Positions 35,171 to 42,123 of a stretch of 42,123 nt of DNA are shown piece by piece. Below the pieces are notes generated by a model. That model worked only from the letters and a program-made list of their open reading frames with translations. It did no database searches and had not been told where the DNA came from. Position numbers and translations under genes: made by a program. Source of the stretch: Betaproteobacteria bacterium UBA3031 (lineage in GTDB: Bacteria > Pseudomonadota > Gammaproteobacteria > Burkholderiales > Eutrophovitaceae); assembly GCA_002367635.1 (NCBI GenBank), contig DFDI01000051.1:53324-95446 (forward strand), written 5' to 3'. The first letter of the stretch is position 1, and every line of letters starts with the position of its first letter.

Positions 35171-36007
35171 CTAAACCACCACCAACTCATCTTGGGGAAT
35201 CCCATCACGCCACGGCAAATCAACGTCGCAGTCTGACCGTAAACAATCATCCGGCAGGCATTCGATTGGATCGAACTGTCTATGCGCAAGATAACCAGGC
35301 CGCTTAAATCGTCTGATATGGTTAGAAACCGCACATAGACTAAGGTATACCGTTCGTCGGTCCCAAGGAGAGAGATTCGGTCCCGACGCGTGAACTAGGC
35401 AAGAATGAAATAAAAGCATCGAACCTGCGGGACCTTTAGGTGCGACAATACCACCTTTATTCGCCAACGAAGAAATCGTTTTTGAGTCAAGAGTCCACAA
35501 TGGGTAGCTGGTCGTCTGAGTATCATGGCCTGCCTCTAGAACACCCAATTTATGACTCCCAGGTATAAACATTAGTGGCCCATTAAACTCATTGACATCA
35601 TCCAAGAAAATTGCAATGTTCATCGCCCGCGCTTCCGGCATTTGATCATCCTCATGCCAAGTCCCAAAATCTTGGTGCCACTGCCACACATCACCGTCAA
35701 AAGCTGCTTTAGCATTTACTTTAAATTGATGCATGTAAACTGATTCGTCGAAAAGCTGCTCAACGGGACGAACCATACGTGGGTGACGTGCCAATCTCGC
35801 AAAAATTGGGTTATATGTTTGAACCGCAAAACTCGTTCGAACAGAATTGGAATTCTTCTCCCGCACGTTATATTCAACGTCCCTAGAAAAAACATCATCG
35901 AGCTGTGACGTGAGCGCGCTCATTTCAGATTGCTCAAATAATGATGGGAAAAATAAATACCCTTGATCTTCAAATTCCTGAATTTGAGATCCGCTCAGTT
36001 GTTTCAT
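35171..36007 (-). CDS. PhyH-superfamily Fe(II)/2-oxoglutarate dioxygenase resembling ectoine hydroxylase
   Basis: It should hydroxylate a small substrate with Fe(II) and 2-oxoglutarate; 278 residues. Iron ligands are His111 and Asp113 (WQWHQDFGTWHEDD) and His206 (CLVHASGPN); Arg217 or 218 would hold 2-oxoglutarate. The core resembles the EctD signature FxWHSDFETWHxEDGMP but has Gln for Ser and Gly for Glu. FIPGSHK is also shared. No ectABC genes are in the window, so ectoine is not an assured substrate. It sits between the GntR regulator (45 bp) and the SAF oxidoreductase (29 bp). Confidence 0.85.
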   Translation of the reverse strand: MKQLSGSQIQEFEDQGYLFFPSLFEQSEMSALTSQLDDVFSRDVEYNVREKNSNSVRTSFAVQTYNPIFARLARHPRMVRPVEQLFDESVYMHQFKVNAKAAFDGDVWQWHQDFGTWHEDDQMPEARAMNIAIFLDDVNEFNGPLMFIPGSHKLGVLEAGHDTQTTSYPLWTLDSKTISSLANKGGIVAPKGPAGSMLLFHSCLVHASGPNLSPWDRRTVYLSLCAVSNHIRRFKRPGYLAHRQFDPIECLPDDCLRSDCDVDLPWRDGIPQDELVVV

Positions 36008-36052
36008 TTAACATCCTTCCTTATCACTTAATATTCAAAATTTCAGTCATCT

Positions 36053-36721
36053 TTAGGAAATACGATCAAGCGCATTAGCCAAAGAGTCACCAGCGGATTC
36101 TCCGTGCGCACGGGCCAGTCGCTCCGCCAACACGCTGTCGCCAACCTTGATCGCCAAAAATATTGCCTCATGCTCATCCCAAATCACATCCGGATCGCTG
36201 AGTTGAGCAACAACCGCACCCATAGCCCTTCTAATATGCTGCCAATGAAATTCGGCTGCATCCCTGATCATCGTGTTCCCAGATGCCTGGTAAATTGACT
36301 GATGGAACCTTAAGTCTGCTTTAATGAGCGCAGATATTTTGCCACCTTGGCCCGCCTGCCGTCCTTCAGAAATGAGTCCGAAATCTAGCGTAACACCTTG
36401 CTTTGCCGCCTCTCGTGCTGCAAGACCATCCAAGACGGATCTCACCTGATATGTTTGACGAATGACATCTGGATTAATAGGTGCGATCATCAGCCCTCTT
36501 CGTCCGGCATCGACGACAAACCCATCTTTTCGCAGTAGTCGAAGAGCCTGAAGCACCGGCTGTCGAGACACGTTTAACGACTCCGCCAACCCTTGCTGCG
36601 TCACTCTCATCTCTGGAGTCAATTGGGCGGTACAAATCGCCTCAAGCAGACGTTCGTATACCTGATCTGTTAAATCCGGCAACGCCTCAATTTGATTTAA
36701 TAAACCCACAGGCTCTCCCAT
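36053..36721 (-). CDS. GntR-family transcriptional regulator (FCD type)
   Basis: Ligand-responsive DNA-binding protein that probably controls the dioxygenase/oxidoreductase genes behind it. The N-terminal winged helix is at about residues 20-80 (LTDQVYERLLEAICTAQLTP, SLNVSRQPVLQALRLLRKDG). The C-terminal helical FCD domain has VRSVLDGLAAREAAKQ and later FHQSIYQASGN and HEAIFLAIKVGD. I start at the ATG at 36721 (MGEPVGLL, 222 residues). An ATG at 36748 would put the start codon at the edge of the upstream palindrome. Effector unknown. Confidence 0.88.
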   Translation of the reverse strand: MGEPVGLLNQIEALPDLTDQVYERLLEAICTAQLTPEMRVTQQGLAESLNVSRQPVLQALRLLRKDGFVVDAGRRGLMIAPINPDVIRQTYQVRSVLDGLAAREAAKQGVTLDFGLISEGRQAGQGGKISALIKADLRFHQSIYQASGNTMIRDAAEFHWQHIRRAMGAVVAQLSDPDVIWDEHEAIFLAIKVGDSVLAERLARAHGESAGDSLANALDRIS

Positions 36722-36730
36722 ATATGCATA

Positions 36731-36747
36731 TGGTATACAGAATACCA
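36731..36747. promoter_or_regulatory. Likely GntR operator palindrome
   Basis: TGGTAT and ATACCA flank ACAGA as a perfect inverted repeat, 9 bp upstream of the preferred regulator start. FCD-type GntR proteins such as E. coli NanR bind TGGTATA-type sites, so autoregulation is likely. The site also lies upstream of the divergent gene at 36823. Confidence 0.65.
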
Positions 36748-36822
36748 TGAGTGCTATAAGTTATCCCAAACGATATAAAAAACTTGGATATCACTACGGT
36801 TTTGATATACCGTTACGACGTT

Positions 36823-37323
36823 ATGAAATCACTCAGCAAGCTGCAAAAAGCATTTCTTATATTGGGCGGAGCACTGGTGGCGGCATCGCTACTAATGTCT
36901 CCTCAAAACACACCAATTTCTATACTTACACCCGACATCGTTTGGAATCAGTTTTCTATCGCCCCTCATCCGAATATCGACGTCACAGAAATCCATCCCG
37001 ACTCAATTGTATTTGTCTCGAATCTTGAGCCGCAAGCCCGATTAACCATCTCAAAAAATGGAAACTTTGGCAAAACCCCTGAAGATATTGTCAAATCGCT
37101 GTGCCGTAACGATCATTGCACCTATACCGCGTATGAAGATCAAAAAATTGACGGCGCAATTGCCAGATTTCAATCCGACTCTGACCTTCAGTTAATTCTG
37201 ATTCGCTCTCAAAAACAACAGGTATGGATGGAATATAAAGGATCTGCCGCAGCCTTTGCCGCATTCGAGCAATTAATTAGTGAATTACATCGGCAAGCCG
37301 AATTAAACAACCACATCATATAG
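36823..37323 (+). CDS. Membrane-anchored hypothetical protein
   Basis: I do not recognise the family. From the ATG at 36823 it has 166 residues: a basic start (MKSLSKLQK), a hydrophobic helix (AFLILGGALVAASLLM), then about 140 residues probably outside the membrane, including two cysteines in SLCRNDHCTY that could form a disulfide. An ATG at 36784 would add 13 residues that do not fit a signal anchor. It is divergent from the GntR gene, with the palindrome between, and about 110 bp upstream of pepN. Confidence 0.7.
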   Translation: MKSLSKLQKAFLILGGALVAASLLMSPQNTPISILTPDIVWNQFSIAPHPNIDVTEIHPDSIVFVSNLEPQARLTISKNGNFGKTPEDIVKSLCRNDHCTYTAYEDQKIDGAIARFQSDSDLQLILIRSQKQQVWMEYKGSAAAFAAFEQLISELHRQAELNNHII

Positions 37324-37435
37324 TTTGAAATACAGGTGAGAATTACAGTAGATCAGTTAACGGGTCGATACCGGAACCGCATTAACATTTCAAATGTCGA
37401 ATCGATTACCCTTAAAAAGATAGAAAGCCTTGGCT

Positions 37436-40039
37436 ATGGAACAAACCTCACTTCAGCCCGTGTTACTTAAAGAGTACACACCATCAATTTACAAAATTCC
37501 AAAAATTGACCTAAAAATAATGGTCGAAAGTGCCTTCACGGAAGTTCATGCAACACTTTTAGTAGAAAAAAATATCCAAACAAAAACCACTGACGACTTG
37601 TGTTTAAACGGGGAAAGTCTGGAACTTATTGAGGTCAAACTAAATGGTCGAATTTTAGAGTCAAGCGAATACCAACAAACTGAACACGCTCTGATCATCC
37701 GCTCTCCAGGAGACTCATTCACGATTGAGACCACTGTACGGATCTATCCGGAAAAAAATACTCAGCTAATGGGGCTCTATGCCTCTAAATACGGATATTT
37801 CACCCAATGTGAGGCTGAGGGCTTTCGACGAATTACGTTTTTCCTTGATAGACCTGATGTTCTCTCTCAATTCACCACGCACATTCAAGCCCCAAAAGAT
37901 AAATACCCAGTTCTGCTCTCGAACGGAAATTTAACAACGAGTGGTGAATTAAAGGATGGCCTCCATTTTGCACTTTGGACAGACCCTCACCCCAAACCAT
38001 CGTATCTGTTCGCAATAGTTCTTGGTCGTCTTGACAAAAAAGAAGAAAGGTTTATTACCAGCTCAGGCAGAACGGTTGCTCTGCAAATCTATGCGCCACA
38101 ACACCAAATCGAACAAACCACTTTTGCAATGGAAGCATTAAAAAGATCAATGCGTTGGGATGAAGAGCGTTTCAATCTAGAGGTCGATCTTGATCAATAT
38201 ATGATTGTGGCGGTTGATGACTTCAATATGGGAGCCATGGAGAATAAAGGGCTCAACATCTTTAATACAAAATATATTCTCGCCAACCAAAGTCTTTCTA
38301 CCGATCGAGATTTCATGCTTTTAGATCGGGTTGTTGCACACGAGTATTTCCACAACTGGACAGGAAATCGCGTCACTTGCCGTGATTGGTTTCAATTAAG
38401 CCTCAAAGAAGGATTAACCGTATTTAGAGACCAAGAATACGGGGCAGACACTTACTCTCGAGGCGTTCAACGCATTCAAGAGGTACGGAGCCTGAGAACA
38501 ACGCAGTTCCCTGAGGACGCTGGCCCCATGGCGCATCCGATTCGACCTGATGCCTACGTCGAAATCAATAACTTCTATACGGCCACCGTTTACGATAAAG
38601 GTGCTGAGATTGTTCGCATGATCCACACACTAGTGGGTGAGGATAACTTTCAACGCGGGATGAAAGTCTATTTTGAGCGACACGATGGCTGCGCAGTAAC
38701 AACTGAAGAGTTCGTATCTGCGATGGAGCATGCCTCCGGAGCAGACCTGTCTGCGTTTAGAAATTGGTATGTCCAGGCAGGAACTCCGCGAGTGAAAATC
38801 ACGAGCGCGTATGACGCCATAACTCAAACATATACTCTTGAGTGTCAACAATACTTTGCGGAAGAGAAATTCAAATCAAATCAGCCCGCCCACATTCCAA
38901 TAAAACTCAAATTATTTCAACCTAATGGGGCCTCATCAAAAGAACAAATCGTATCGCTGAAAGATTCTCGAGATTCTTTCTCCTTTACTCAAGTGACCGA
39001 ACGACCCATTCCCTCTTTATTTCGAGAGTTTTCTGCGCCTATCATTTTGGATTTTGAATATACAGATGAAGACTTACTCTATCTATTGGCTCACGATGAT
39101 GACCCTTTTAATCGTTGGGAAGCCGGTCAACAACTTCAAAGTCGACTGATTTTATCTGCAATACCAAAACTCGAAGGAAGGCTACAGCCAACCTGGAACA
39201 ATAACTTCATCGAAGTTTTGTCTGAGTCACTGCATGAAGCACATGAAGATCCTGCTTTTATTGCTGAGCTTTTTTCAACTCCTGCTGAAAGTCATTTGGC
39301 TGAGTCACTTGAATTAGTTGATCCGGACTTGTTACACAACGCACGTAACGCGATGCGGCTTACAATCGCTCCCACACTCGAAGCCCAACTCTTGGATGTC
39401 TATTTAAATCAGTCTGACCAAGCCTCTTATTCCCCTGATGCGAGATCAGCAGGCCGGCGGGCAATAAAGAATGTTTGCCTTGGACTGCTCGTTGACCTTA
39501 AGAAACAAGAATACGTTGATTTATCTCTCCGTCAGCTTGAAACGGCAACCAATATGACCGACGAATATGCCGCACTGCAAATTATCGTGAACGCAACAAG
39601 ACCCGAATGCGAAGAAGCGTTAATTAAATTCTACGATAAGTGGCGCTCAGAGCCACTCGCATTAGATAAATGGTTTGCTGTGCAAGCCGCTTCACCGTCA
39701 AAGAATACAGCGGAGCGAGTCAAGGAGCTCATGACGCATCCGACATTTGATATTAAAAACCCAAACAAAGTCTTTGCCTTATTGCGAACATTCTCGGCGA
39801 ATCATGTACATTTTCACCGATCTGACGGATTTGGATATCACTTGATTTCAGAGGCTATTTTAGAGCTTGACGCAATCAACCCTCAAGTAGCCGCTCGAAT
39901 TTCTCGCAGCTTCGATCGGTGGCAAAAGTTTGATAAAGCCCGTCAATCGCATGCAAAATCAGCTATGGAGACAATTATCAATCAGCCAAAATTATCAAAG
40001 GATACAGGAGAAATCATCTCTAAAACTCTTCGAGGATAA
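37436..40039 (+). CDS. pepN: PepN, aminopeptidase N (M1 family)
   Basis: Zinc aminopeptidase that trims N-terminal residues from peptides in the cytoplasm, 867 residues from the chosen ATG, the usual size. The exopeptidase motif GAMENKG is near residue 266 and the zinc motif HEYFHNW is near 302, with the third ligand Glu 18 residues further (LKEGL). Domains in order are the N-terminal beta domain, thermolysin-like catalytic domain, small beta domain and C-terminal helical domain. A TTG two codons upstream (37430) is an alternative start. Confidence 0.96.
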   Translation: MEQTSLQPVLLKEYTPSIYKIPKIDLKIMVESAFTEVHATLLVEKNIQTKTTDDLCLNGESLELIEVKLNGRILESSEYQQTEHALIIRSPGDSFTIETTVRIYPEKNTQLMGLYASKYGYFTQCEAEGFRRITFFLDRPDVLSQFTTHIQAPKDKYPVLLSNGNLTTSGELKDGLHFALWTDPHPKPSYLFAIVLGRLDKKEERFITSSGRTVALQIYAPQHQIEQTTFAMEALKRSMRWDEERFNLEVDLDQYMIVAVDDFNMGAMENKGLNIFNTKYILANQSLSTDRDFMLLDRVVAHEYFHNWTGNRVTCRDWFQLSLKEGLTVFRDQEYGADTYSRGVQRIQEVRSLRTTQFPEDAGPMAHPIRPDAYVEINNFYTATVYDKGAEIVRMIHTLVGEDNFQRGMKVYFERHDGCAVTTEEFVSAMEHASGADLSAFRNWYVQAGTPRVKITSAYDAITQTYTLECQQYFAEEKFKSNQPAHIPIKLKLFQPNGASSKEQIVSLKDSRDSFSFTQVTERPIPSLFREFSAPIILDFEYTDEDLLYLLAHDDDPFNRWEAGQQLQSRLILSAIPKLEGRLQPTWNNNFIEVLSESLHEAHEDPAFIAELFSTPAESHLAESLELVDPDLLHNARNAMRLTIAPTLEAQLLDVYLNQSDQASYSPDARSAGRRAIKNVCLGLLVDLKKQEYVDLSLRQLETATNMTDEYAALQIIVNATRPECEEALIKFYDKWRSEPLALDKWFAVQAASPSKNTAERVKELMTHPTFDIKNPNKVFALLRTFSANHVHFHRSDGFGYHLISEAILELDAINPQVAARISRSFDRWQKFDKARQSHAKSAMETIINQPKLSKDTGEIISKTLRG

Positions 40040-40051
40040 GGAATAAAAATT

Positions 40052-40411
40052 ATGACCAATACAGAAGTGAGGATCTACCACAACCCGAGATGCAGCAAAA
40101 GCCGAAATGCTCTGGCTATTCTGCAAGACAAAGGGGTCCAGCCCTTAGTTATTGAGTACTTGAAAAACCCAATTAATGCCGATCAGATCTCTTCGATATG
40201 CTCAAAACTCGGAATCAAACCAGAGCAATTGATCCGAAAAGGGGAGTCTATATTTAAAGAATATTACTCTGGGGAAAGCCTGAGTGACGCCACCTCAATT
40301 CAAGCCATGACCAAACACCCAATCTTAATAGAACGCCCCATCATCGTATGCGGGGAAAAAGCGGCAATCGGTCGACCACCAGAAAATGCACTCCTTGTTT
40401 TAGATAATTAG
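40052..40411 (+). CDS. yfgD: YfgD-like ArsC-family thioredoxin-fold protein
   Basis: Arsenate-reductase-like protein of 119 residues. The active-site loop YHNPRCSKSRNAL has the single catalytic-type Cys14, and HPILIERPIIV and IGRPPENALLVL are conserved in YfgD. There are no other ars genes nearby, so a role in arsenate reduction is doubtful. It lies 12 bp after pepN and is probably co-transcribed. Confidence 0.9.
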   Translation: MTNTEVRIYHNPRCSKSRNALAILQDKGVQPLVIEYLKNPINADQISSICSKLGIKPEQLIRKGESIFKEYYSGESLSDATSIQAMTKHPILIERPIIVCGEKAAIGRPPENALLVLDN

Positions 40412-40432
40412 AATGCTCCGGCTCGGAGCATT
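40412..40432. terminator. Perfect 9-bp hairpin between converging genes
   Basis: AATGCTCCG and CGGAGCATT flank GCT, starting one base after the yfgD stop. No U-run follows on either strand, so it is terminator-like rather than a standard intrinsic terminator. The opposite gene ends at 40518. Confidence 0.5.
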
Positions 40433-40517
40433 AAACTTGGTGAGAATTCAGAATATCGGCGTTAGTAGGAAGCGCATTACTGAGTTAGTTACTAAATTAA
40501 AGGCACACCCTAAACTT

Positions 40518-41759
40518 TCAATCCAAGACGTGAGACACCAAGCCGTCAGCTAATTTTGGCTCAAACCAAGTAGATTTAGGTGGCATCACCTGGCCTTGAT
40601 CCGCAATAGCCATCAACTCCTCGATCTTAGTCGGAAAAAGAGAAAATGCACAGGCCATTTCTTTGGAGTCCACCCGCTTCACCAGTTCTCGAGTCCCTCG
40701 AATACCACCCACAAAATCTATTCTCTTATCTTTTCTCAGGTCATGTATGCCAAGAACAGGGCCTAATACTCGATTAGATAGCACACTAACATCGAGAGTT
40801 TCAATAGAGTCATCAGATCTCAGCGCGGCGCTTAGCGTCAACACATACCAATGACCATCCAGATACAAACCCATCACTCCCTTTTCCTTTGGGACAACTG
40901 GATTATCCGAAGGCTGAACGATAAAGTCCTTATTCAAACACTCTAAAAAATCATTCGGACTTAAACCATTAAGGTCGGCCACCACACGATTGTAGGCAAG
41001 GATTTGCATCTGCTCCTGCGGAAAAGCTACCGCGAGGAAATAATCATAACTTTTAGGTCCTATAACAACTTGTGCCTCTCGGCTCATTTTAAGCTTTTGA
41101 ACTCGCGATGCTGCAGCTGACCTATGATGACCATCAGCAATATAAAGAGCGGGTAAGTCATCAAACAACGCGACAAGTTGGGCTATTTTCTCGGCGGACG
41201 AAATCATCCACAACTCATGTCGAACTCCATCTGCATCCAAAACGTCAGAATCAGAATCCCGAGTAGACTCTGACGCAATTATGGCGTCGATGTCTTTTGA
41301 CGAAGGATATGCGAGCAAAACGGGGCCAGTTTGAACCGAGAGCTCGTCAATCTGACGGACTCGATCATCTTCTTTTTCTGGTCGAGTGAATTCATGCTTG
41401 CGAATGCGGTTTTGGTCATAGGCATCGACTGAAGCACTAACCACAAGACCTAACTGACTGACGCCGCGCCCAGTTAATCGGTAGACAAAAAAACAAGCTT
41501 CGTCGTCCCGCACTAATACACCCTTATCTACAAGCGACTTTAAATTAACTTTCGCCTTCTCGTACACTTGGGGCGAATAAGGATCTGTACCTTCAGGCAA
41601 GTCAATCTCCGGTCTCGAGATATGCAAGAAACTATTAGGCTTGTCCTTCGCTAAAACAACTGCTTCTTTGTAAGACATTACATCATAGGGTGGTGCAGCC
41701 ACCTCCACTGCCTTACCTGTTCCCGGACGTAGACCTTTAAACGGGCGAATTAAAGTCAT
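40518..41759 (-). CDS. DUF1015-family protein
   Basis: Conserved protein of unknown biochemical function, 413 residues, normal for the family. Family features are PFKGLRPG and APPYDVMSYKEA at the N-terminus, FLHISRPEIDL, RKHEFTRPEKEDDR, and the highly conserved LYIADGHHRSAAASRV in the middle. No signal peptide or membrane helix is visible. The family has no firmly established reaction known to me. It follows the SWIB gene on the same strand but is separated by a terminator. Confidence 0.88.
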   Translation of the reverse strand: MTLIRPFKGLRPGTGKAVEVAAPPYDVMSYKEAVVLAKDKPNSFLHISRPEIDLPEGTDPYSPQVYEKAKVNLKSLVDKGVLVRDDEACFFVYRLTGRGVSQLGLVVSASVDAYDQNRIRKHEFTRPEKEDDRVRQIDELSVQTGPVLLAYPSSKDIDAIIASESTRDSDSDVLDADGVRHELWMISSAEKIAQLVALFDDLPALYIADGHHRSAAASRVQKLKMSREAQVVIGPKSYDYFLAVAFPQEQMQILAYNRVVADLNGLSPNDFLECLNKDFIVQPSDNPVVPKEKGVMGLYLDGHWYVLTLSAALRSDDSIETLDVSVLSNRVLGPVLGIHDLRKDKRIDFVGGIRGTRELVKRVDSKEMACAFSLFPTKIEELMAIADQGQVMPPKSTWFEPKLADGLVSHVLD

Positions 41760-41789
41760 GTAATAAAAACCTCAGGCTGGTCATGGCAA

Positions 41790-41826
41790 ATAAAAAGGGC
41801 GAACCGAAAGAAATCGGATCGCCCCT
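41790..41826 (-). terminator. Rho-independent terminator after the SWIB gene
   Basis: On the minus strand GGGCGATCCGA pairs with TCGGTTCGCCC (one mismatch) around a TTTCTT loop, followed directly by TTTTTATT. It lies 13-49 bp after the SWIB stop codon and just upstream of the DUF1015 gene. Confidence 0.85.
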
Positions 41827-41838
41827 AGGTAGGGTCGC

Positions 41839-42123
41839 TTAAGATAAATGATTATTTACAAGCTTGGTCATTTCAAACATTGACACTTGTTTTTTGCCCC
41901 CAAATATTGGTTCTAATTTATCGTCCGCATTTATATTTCTCCTGTTTTTTGCGTCCTGGAGATCATGCTTCTTGATGTAAGCCCATATCTTCTTCGTGAC
42001 CTCAGTGCGCGGGATTGGCGTAGCGCCGACCACAGCAGCGAGCTCGGCACTTGGCGTCATCGGCTTCATGAAAGCTAGATTAGGTTTCCTTTTTACGGCA
42101 GCTTTTTTTGCTACGGGCTTTTT
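41839..42123 (-). CDS. SWIB/MDM2-domain protein with lysine-rich N-terminal tail, start outside window
   Basis: The frame is open to the window edge, giving 94 visible residues. The tail KKPVAKKAAVKRKPNLAF resembles histone-H1-like or plastid SWIB tails. The SWIB domain follows from FMKPMTPSAELAAVVG to LVNNHLS, with VTKKIWAYIKKHDLQD and RNINADDKLEPIFG as conserved segments. Bacterial members may bind nucleoid DNA, but their role is not established. An internal ATG at 42069 would cut off the tail and is unlikely to be the true start. Confidence 0.88.
   Translation of the reverse strand, partial: KKPVAKKAAVKRKPNLAFMKPMTPSAELAAVVGATPIPRTEVTKKIWAYIKKHDLQDAKNRRNINADDKLEPIFGGKKQVSMFEMTKLVNNHLS

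Noticed and set aside
35171..36007. Calling the dioxygenase EctD (ectoine hydroxylase)
   Set aside because: The core signature differs at two positions and no ectoine synthesis genes are present; only EctD-like is justified.
1..42123. tRNA genes, CRISPR arrays, insertion sequences, integrases, defence systems
   Set aside because: Looked for typical motifs (T-loop GGTTCGA with folding context, regular repeats, transposase motifs) and found no credible case.

Overview
The window looks like chromosomal DNA of an uncultivated, low-to-mid GC Gram-negative proteobacterium, most likely a betaproteobacterial (Burkholderiales-like) or closely related gammaproteobacterial lineage. This rests on gene content and order, not on a database search. 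Signs are the classical dcw cluster order, a bacterial type A RNase P RNA beside mraZ, the rsmI / sugar-isomerase / BON-lipoprotein neighbourhood, a stand-alone heptose-phosphate adenylyltransferase (RfaE2), the birA-coaX pair followed by a small membrane protein, glnS, yejABEF, a YfgD-type ArsC protein and a SWIB-domain protein with a lysine-rich tail. The peptidoglycan genes, DolP and heptose genes imply a diderm envelope with meso-DAP peptidoglycan and heptose-containing LPS.

Layout: (1) 1-9836, minus strand: division and wall cluster mraZ-rsmH-ftsL-ftsI-murE-murF-mraY-murD-ftsW, tightly packed with overlapping stops and starts, driven by a promoter with MraZ-type boxes repeated every 10 bp. 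(2) 9921-12277, minus: rnpB, pyrC, rsmI. (3) 12437-19949, plus: SIS isomerase (GmhA/DiaA type), dolP, rfaE2, then the yejABEF peptide/microcin-C-type ABC importer. (4) 20029-22031, minus: birA, coaX and a 66-residue membrane protein. (5) 22571-24313, plus: glnS with a GTG start. (6) 24540-31998: accessory zone with a ThDP decarboxylase plus TauD-type dioxygenase pair, an MscS channel plus VOC protein pair, an SDR dehydrogenase, a frameshifted DMT transporter, a secreted DUF1353 protein, and gaps holding coding-looking relics. (7) 32097-36721, minus: a GntR-family regulator, an EctD-like dioxygenase, a COG4091-type oxidoreductase with SAF domain, and ettA in one tight run, with a perfect palindrome just upstream of the regulator. 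(8) 36823-42123: a small membrane-anchored protein, pepN, yfgD, then DUF1015 and SWIB-domain genes on the minus strand.

How it works together: region 1 makes lipid-linked peptidoglycan precursors and the septal synthase FtsW-FtsI. Regions 2-3 add pyrimidine synthesis, tRNA and rRNA maturation, outer-membrane and LPS core functions, and peptide uptake. Regions 6-7 look like small catabolic cassettes in which iron/2-oxoglutarate oxygenases are paired with a decarboxylase or a dehydrogenase; their substrates cannot be read from the sequence.

The best candidate for something not yet described is the GntR / EctD-like / COG4091 cassette at 33804-36747. No tRNA, CRISPR array, insertion sequence, integrase or defence system was found.
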